DNA of 64,000 nt from Candidatus Borkfalkia avistercoris (GTDB lineage Bacteria; Bacillota; Clostridia; Christensenellales; Borkfalkiaceae). Each line of letters starts with the position of its first letter. Position 1 is the first letter of the stretch. This document shows positions 60,212 to 64,000 of this stretch, in pieces. Location of the stretch: NCBI GenBank assembly GCA_019115995.1, contig DXCL01000026.1, positions 62,001-126,000 on the forward strand. Direction: 5' to 3'. The notes below the pieces were generated by a model, which did not search any database, was not told where the DNA came from, and saw only the letters and a program-made list of their open reading frames with translations. A program made the translations under genes and the position numbers.

Positions 60212-60751
60212 ATGGCGGAAGAACGCATTTTGATGGACGCGGCGGCGATCGGAAGGACGCTCACGCGCCTTTCCCATGAGGTCGTGGAAAAGAATAAGGG
60301 GACGGACGGGCTGTGCCTTCTCGGCGTAAAAAGAAGGGGCGAGATCGTGGCAAAGCGCGTCTGTGCGCTCATAAAAAAGAGCTACGGAGAGGAGATCCCC
60401 TGCGCCGGCATCGACATCGGCATGTACCGCGACGATCTGGTGAGCGGATATTTTGTGCCCGACGCGGAGGCGAACCGCCCCGGCTTTGCGATAGACGGCA
60501 AAAAAGTCGTGCTCTGCGACGACGTTCTGCATACGGGCAGAACGGTGCGCGCCGCGATCGAGGCGATCTTCGACCTCGGCAGGCCCGCTTCCGTGCGCCT
60601 TTTGGTGCTTGTGGATCGCGGCGGCAGGCAGATGCCCGTCTGCGCGGATCTGGTCGGAAAAAATATCCCCACTTCGTCGAGCGAATTTATCGACGTCCGC
60701 TTTGAGGAGATCGAAGGGGAGGATTCCCTCGGGATCCGCCGCGCGGAATAA
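60212..60751 (+). CDS. pyrR: PyrR, pyrimidine operon regulator / uracil phosphoribosyltransferase
   Basis: A 179-residue protein. The type I phosphoribosyltransferase loop is VVLCDDVLHTGRTVRAAI (PRPP binding), with LTRLSHEVVEKNKGTDGLCLLGVKRRGEIVAKRV and VDRGGRQMPVCADLVGKNIPTSS as family blocks. It binds pyr mRNA leaders when UMP is high. GGAGG lies five bases before ATG 60212; the frame running upstream to 59990 lies in the untranslated leader. Confidence 0.95.
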   Translation: MAEERILMDAAAIGRTLTRLSHEVVEKNKGTDGLCLLGVKRRGEIVAKRVCALIKKSYGEEIPCAGIDIGMYRDDLVSGYFVPDAEANRPGFAIDGKKVVLCDDVLHTGRTVRAAIEAIFDLGRPASVRLLVLVDRGGRQMPVCADLVGKNIPTSSSEFIDVRFEEIEGEDSLGIRRAE

Positions 60752-60782
60752 ACGGCAATAAAACGGCAGGAGAGATATACAA

Positions 60783-61715
60783 ATGTTAGGAAAAGATCTG
60801 CTCGGACTGTTAGATACGCCCGCAGAGGACATCATGCTGATTCTCGATACGGCGGTCGGCATGAAAAAACTGCTCACGCAGAATCTGAAAAAGCTCCCGC
60901 ATTTGCAGGGGCGAACGGTGACGACGCTCTTTTACGAGAACAGTACGAGGACGCGCTGTTCGTTCGAGCTTGCGGCGAAATATCTGGGTGCGGGCACGGT
61001 GAACATTTCCGCTTCGTCGAGTTCTGTGCAGAAGGGCGAAACGCTCATCGACACGGGCAAAACACTCGACGCGATGAAAAATGACGTCATCGTCATTCGG
61101 CATCCGATGGGCGGTGCGCCGCGCCTGCTCGCCAAAAACGTGAAGGCGTCCGTTATAAACGGCGGCGACGGCATGAACGAGCACCCGACGCAGGCGCTGC
61201 TCGACTTTTATACCATGCGGGAAAAGTTCGGTTCCTTCAAGGGATTAAAGGTCGCCATTCTGGGAGATATCAAGCATTCGCGCGTGGCAAAGAGCAATCT
61301 GTTCGGCCTGACCAAGCTCGGCGCGGAAGTTACGATGTACTCGCCCGCGACGCTCATGCCGCAGGGCATCGATAAGATGGGCGCAAAGATTGCGCGCTCG
61401 CGCGAAGAGGCGCTTGCGGGCGCGAACGTGGTGATGGGGCTTCGCATTCAGCTCGAACGCATGCACGGCGGGCTGTTCCCGTCCCTTTCCGAATATGCAA
61501 AATATTACGGCGTTTCCGAAGAGCATCTCAAATATGCGGATAAAGACTGCATCGTCATGCACCCGGGGCCGGTCAACCGCGGCGTAGAGTTCACGACGGC
61601 GGTCATCGACGGGGAAAACAGCGAGATCAACGAGCAGGTGCTCAATGGCGTGGCGGTCAGAATGGCGCTGTTGTTCCTGCTGTGCAAAAACAAACAGGGA
61701 GGAGAAAATGCGTAA
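60783..61715 (+). CDS. pyrB: Aspartate carbamoyltransferase catalytic subunit
   Basis: A 310-residue enzyme making carbamoyl-aspartate. The carbamoyl-phosphate site is FYENSTRTRCSFELAAKYLGAG; the 80s loop has SSSSVQKGETLIDTGKTL; IRHPMGGAP, NGGDGMNEHPTQALLDFYTM and MHPGPVNRGVEF are further active-site blocks. No pyrI regulatory subunit follows, as in other Gram-positives. It overlaps pyrC by eight bases. Confidence 0.96.
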   Translation: MLGKDLLGLLDTPAEDIMLILDTAVGMKKLLTQNLKKLPHLQGRTVTTLFYENSTRTRCSFELAAKYLGAGTVNISASSSSVQKGETLIDTGKTLDAMKNDVIVIRHPMGGAPRLLAKNVKASVINGGDGMNEHPTQALLDFYTMREKFGSFKGLKVAILGDIKHSRVAKSNLFGLTKLGAEVTMYSPATLMPQGIDKMGAKIARSREEALAGANVVMGLRIQLERMHGGLFPSLSEYAKYYGVSEEHLKYADKDCIVMHPGPVNRGVEFTTAVIDGENSEINEQVLNGVAVRMALLFLLCKNKQGGENA

Positions 61716-62982
61716 ACTTCTCATTAAGGGCGGACAGGTCGTCTTCTCGGACGAGGTGAAAGCCGCCGATATTCTCATCGAAAACGGCAAAATTGCGAAG
61801 ATCGGAAAAAACTTAAAGGCGGACGGCGCTGAAATTTTCGACGCCGCCGGGCTGACAGTGTTCCCGGGGCTGATCGATATGCACGTGCATCTCAGGGAGC
61901 CGGGGTTTGAATATAAGGAAGACATTGCCAGCGGCAGCGCGGCGGCGGTCGCGGGCGGATTTACGCAGGTTTGCTGCATGCCGAATACCGACCCCGTATG
62001 CGACAACGCGGCGGTCGTCGGCTACATCGTTGCGCGGTCAAAAGAGGTGGGGCTGTGCAAGGTGCGTCCCATCGGCGCGATCACCAGAGGAGAGAAAGGG
62101 GAGACGCTTGCGGAGATGGGCAAGATGAAGGAGGCGGGCGCCGTTGCCGTCAGCGACGACGGGAGGCCTGTTTCCAACGCGCGCATCATGCGCCTCGCCA
62201 TGGAATATGCGTCCGATTTCGGTTTGATCTGCCTGTCGCACTGCGAAGATAAAGACCTCGTGGACGGCGGAGTCGTCAACGAGGGTTACAACAGCACGCT
62301 GGCGGGGTTGAAGGGGATCCCCCGCGCCGCGGAGGAGATCATGCTGGCGCGCGAGATCATACTTGCCGAAACGCTGCATAAACGCGTACATATCTGCCAC
62401 GTGTCCACGAAAGGCGGCGTACAGCTTCTGCGCGAGGCCAAGGCGCGCGGCGTTCAGGTGACGGCGGAAACCTGCCCCCATTATTTCACTCTTACGGACG
62501 ACGTGATCACTTCCTTCGACGCGAACACAAAGGTCAATCCTCCGATCAGAGAGGCGGAAGACGTGGCTGCGATCAGGGAGGGATTGCGCGACGGCACGCT
62601 CGACTGCATCGTGACCGACCATGCGCCGCACCATGTAGACGAAAAGAATGTGGAATATAATCTCGCGGCCTTCGGCATCAGCGGCATAGAAACCTCTTTT
62701 GCGCTTTCCTATACGTATCTCGTGAAAGGCGGCGTTCTGACCCTTTGCGAACTTGCCGAACGCATGAGCGTAGCGCCCGCGCGTATCCTGCAATTGGAGG
62801 GCGGTAAGATCGCGGAAGGGGAAGTTGCCGATCTGATGATCGCCGATCTGAATGCGGAGTACGTTATCGACAGCAGAAAATTTGTTTCCAAAGGCAAGAA
62901 TACGCCCTTTGACGGCACGGAAGTGTACGGAAAAGTAAAATGCACCATTGTAGACGGCGATATTAAATTTCGGGCGGAGTAA
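61708..62982 (+). CDS. pyrC: Dihydroorotase
   Basis: A 424-residue zinc enzyme of the amidohydrolase family (class I type). The metal His pair is in DMHVHLREPGFEYKEDI, NTDPVCDN and LSHCEDKDL follow, CHVSTKGGVQLLREAKARG and TAETCPHYFTL carry more ligands, and VTDHAPHH the catalytic Asp. GGAGG lies before ATG 61708, which is inside the end of pyrB. Confidence 0.96.
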   Translation: MRKLLIKGGQVVFSDEVKAADILIENGKIAKIGKNLKADGAEIFDAAGLTVFPGLIDMHVHLREPGFEYKEDIASGSAAAVAGGFTQVCCMPNTDPVCDNAAVVGYIVARSKEVGLCKVRPIGAITRGEKGETLAEMGKMKEAGAVAVSDDGRPVSNARIMRLAMEYASDFGLICLSHCEDKDLVDGGVVNEGYNSTLAGLKGIPRAAEEIMLAREIILAETLHKRVHICHVSTKGGVQLLREAKARGVQVTAETCPHYFTLTDDVITSFDANTKVNPPIREAEDVAAIREGLRDGTLDCIVTDHAPHHVDEKNVEYNLAAFGISGIETSFALSYTYLVKGGVLTLCELAERMSVAPARILQLEGGKIAEGEVADLMIADLNAEYVIDSRKFVSKGKNTPFDGTEVYGKVKCTIVDGDIKFRAE

Positions 62983-63033
62983 GGTAATAAAGCCAAAATA
63001 AAAAGTACTATGTCAGAGATAAAAGGAGTAAAA

Positions 63034-63693
63034 ATGACTTACAAACAGAAATTTATACAGTTTCTCGCGGAATGCGGCGTTTTGAAGTTCGGCACGTTCA
63101 AATTGAAGAGCGGCAGGATCGCCCCGTACTTTCTCAATGCGGGCGAATATAAAAAGGGATCGCAGGTCAAACGGCTCGGCGAGTTTTATGCCGACTGTAT
63201 AGCGGAGAATAAGATCCCTGCGGACACTCTTTTCGGCCCCGCCTATAAAGGCGTTCCGCTCGCGCTTTCCGCGGCGGTCGCTCTGTACGAAAAGTACGGC
63301 ATCGACGTGAATTTCTGCTTTGACAGAAAGGAAGTAAAAGATCACGGCGAGGGCGGCATGTTCGTCGGCAAACAACCCGAAGACGGGGAAAAGATCGTCA
63401 TCATTGAAGACGTTATGACCAGCGGTAAGGCGCTCAAAGAGGTGCTCCCCAAACTGCGCGGCGCTGCAAATGTGAATATTGCAGGAATGGTCATCACTGT
63501 TGACAGAATGGAGAAGGCGCTCGACAGCGAAAAATCCGCTGTGCAGCAGGCGTACGAGCAGGAGGGCGTGAAAGTGTATTCCATCGTTACGATCAGGGAT
63601 ATCGTGGAGGCGCTCGACGCGGGCGTTATCGAAGGGAAGGAGCACGTTCCCGCGATACTCAGCTATCTTGAAGAATACGGCGCGAAATATTGA
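63034..63693 (+). CDS. pyrE: Orotate phosphoribosyltransferase
   Basis: A 219-residue enzyme joining orotate and PRPP to give OMP. The PRPP motif is IVIIEDVMTSGKALKEV, the orotate/loop region is FGPAYKGVPLALSAAVAL and FCFDRKEVKDHGEGGMFVG, and the start is KFGTFKLKSGRIAPYFLNAG. Start 63034 is set by AAGGAG five bases upstream; ATG 63010 lies before that site. Confidence 0.95.
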   Translation: MTYKQKFIQFLAECGVLKFGTFKLKSGRIAPYFLNAGEYKKGSQVKRLGEFYADCIAENKIPADTLFGPAYKGVPLALSAAVALYEKYGIDVNFCFDRKEVKDHGEGGMFVGKQPEDGEKIVIIEDVMTSGKALKEVLPKLRGAANVNIAGMVITVDRMEKALDSEKSAVQQAYEQEGVKVYSIVTIRDIVEALDAGVIEGKEHVPAILSYLEEYGAKY

Positions 63694-63703
63694 GGTGCAA
63701 AAA

Positions 63704-64000
63704 ATGATCGATACACTCATAGAAAAAATCGAACAAAAGAAAAACCCGACCGTAGTGGGCTTGGATACAAGTTTTGATTATCTGCCCGACGATCTGCGTG
63801 CTGGCGTACAGGATTTTAAAGGCGTTGCCGAAGCGGTCGTCGCCTTCAATAAAAAGATAGTAGACGCGGTAGCGGATATCGTGCCTGCCGTAAAGGTGCA
63901 GATCGCTTATTATGAAATGTACGGCGTAGAGGGACTGCGTGCCTTTGCGGAGACCTGCCGTTATGCAAAGAGCAAGGGGCTGATCGTCATGACGGACGCG
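63704..64000 (+). CDS. pyrF: Orotidine-5'-phosphate decarboxylase, N-terminal part (partial at window edge)
   Basis: The first 99 residues, beginning MIDTLIEKIEQKKNPTVVGLDTSFDYLP, are open to the right edge. VGLDTSFDYLP is the start strand of the longer type 2 OMP decarboxylase group, AFNKKIVDAVADIVPAVKVQIAYYEMYG gives the catalytic Lys strand, and LIVMTDA starts the next. It decarboxylates OMP to UMP. The rest lies outside the window. Confidence 0.9.
   Translation, partial: MIDTLIEKIEQKKNPTVVGLDTSFDYLPDDLRAGVQDFKGVAEAVVAFNKKIVDAVADIVPAVKVQIAYYEMYGVEGLRAFAETCRYAKSKGLIVMTDA

Overview
The window reads as chromosomal DNA of an anaerobic, low-redox member of the Clostridia (Bacillota). Supporting signs are a sigma-A type macromolecular synthesis cluster (dnaG-rpoD-trmK-nif3), a complete six-gene Rnf complex, PyrR and THF-riboswitch regulation typical of Gram-positives, a CIRCE/HrcA-type heat-shock operator, SpoVB/MurJ-like and YetF/DUF4363 genes, and many near-perfect TTGACA-17-TATAAT promoters with intrinsic terminators. 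The sequence is fairly GC-rich for Clostridia, as in some uncultured gut Clostridia lineages. I cannot name the genus from sequence alone.

Layout. 1-5662: end of folA, then two paralogous ABC-2 exporter modules around an OmpR-type response regulator, closed by a histidine kinase. 5783-8602: three single genes with their own promoters (FucO-like dehydrogenase, Hsp20 under tandem CIRCE-like sites, DUF3737). 8749-9950: a small AT-rich accessory patch (zinc-ribbon/GIY-YIG protein and a serine-recombinase remnant) beside a tRNA-Ser gene. 10234-22496: tyrA, small enzymes, rho, a ROK kinase, a patatin, a ComEC-like hydrolase, then aroC-aroB-aroA-aroE-aroQ-aroK and a short-chain dehydrogenase. 22646-28713: dgt-dnaG-rpoD-trmK-nif3-zinc ribbon. 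28777-35055: a GH3 glycosidase convergent with a 1251-residue acidic lipoprotein. 35264-36037: split TauE/SafE halves. 36185-42296: rnfCDGEAB. 42299-49167: HAD phosphatase, Ppx/GppA, Maf, an MreB-like actin, an acyl-CoA synthetase, and two small paralogous membrane proteins. 49305-54090: uvrB-uvrA. 54198-57670: YetF/DUF4363 pair, riboswitch-controlled folT, a lipid-II-flippase-like protein. 57929-60006: small cysteine-rich proteins and a phosphoesterase. 60027-64000: attenuator-controlled pyrRBCEF, cut by the window edge.

Functional themes: aromatic amino-acid and chorismate synthesis (all shikimate steps from dehydroquinate synthase to chorismate, plus prephenate dehydrogenase; DAHP synthase is not here), de novo UMP synthesis, folate supply (folA and folT), ferredoxin:NAD energy conservation by Rnf, envelope stress export by ABC/two-component genes, and nucleotide excision repair.

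The most unusual locus is rnfD. Beyond a normal RnfD core it carries an extra membrane helix and three exact 120-residue tandem repeats resembling FMN-binding domains of RnfG/NqrC, each with a TSATxT motif close to the flavinylation motif. This suggests an Rnf complex with added extracytoplasmic flavin modules. Function is inferred, not shown.
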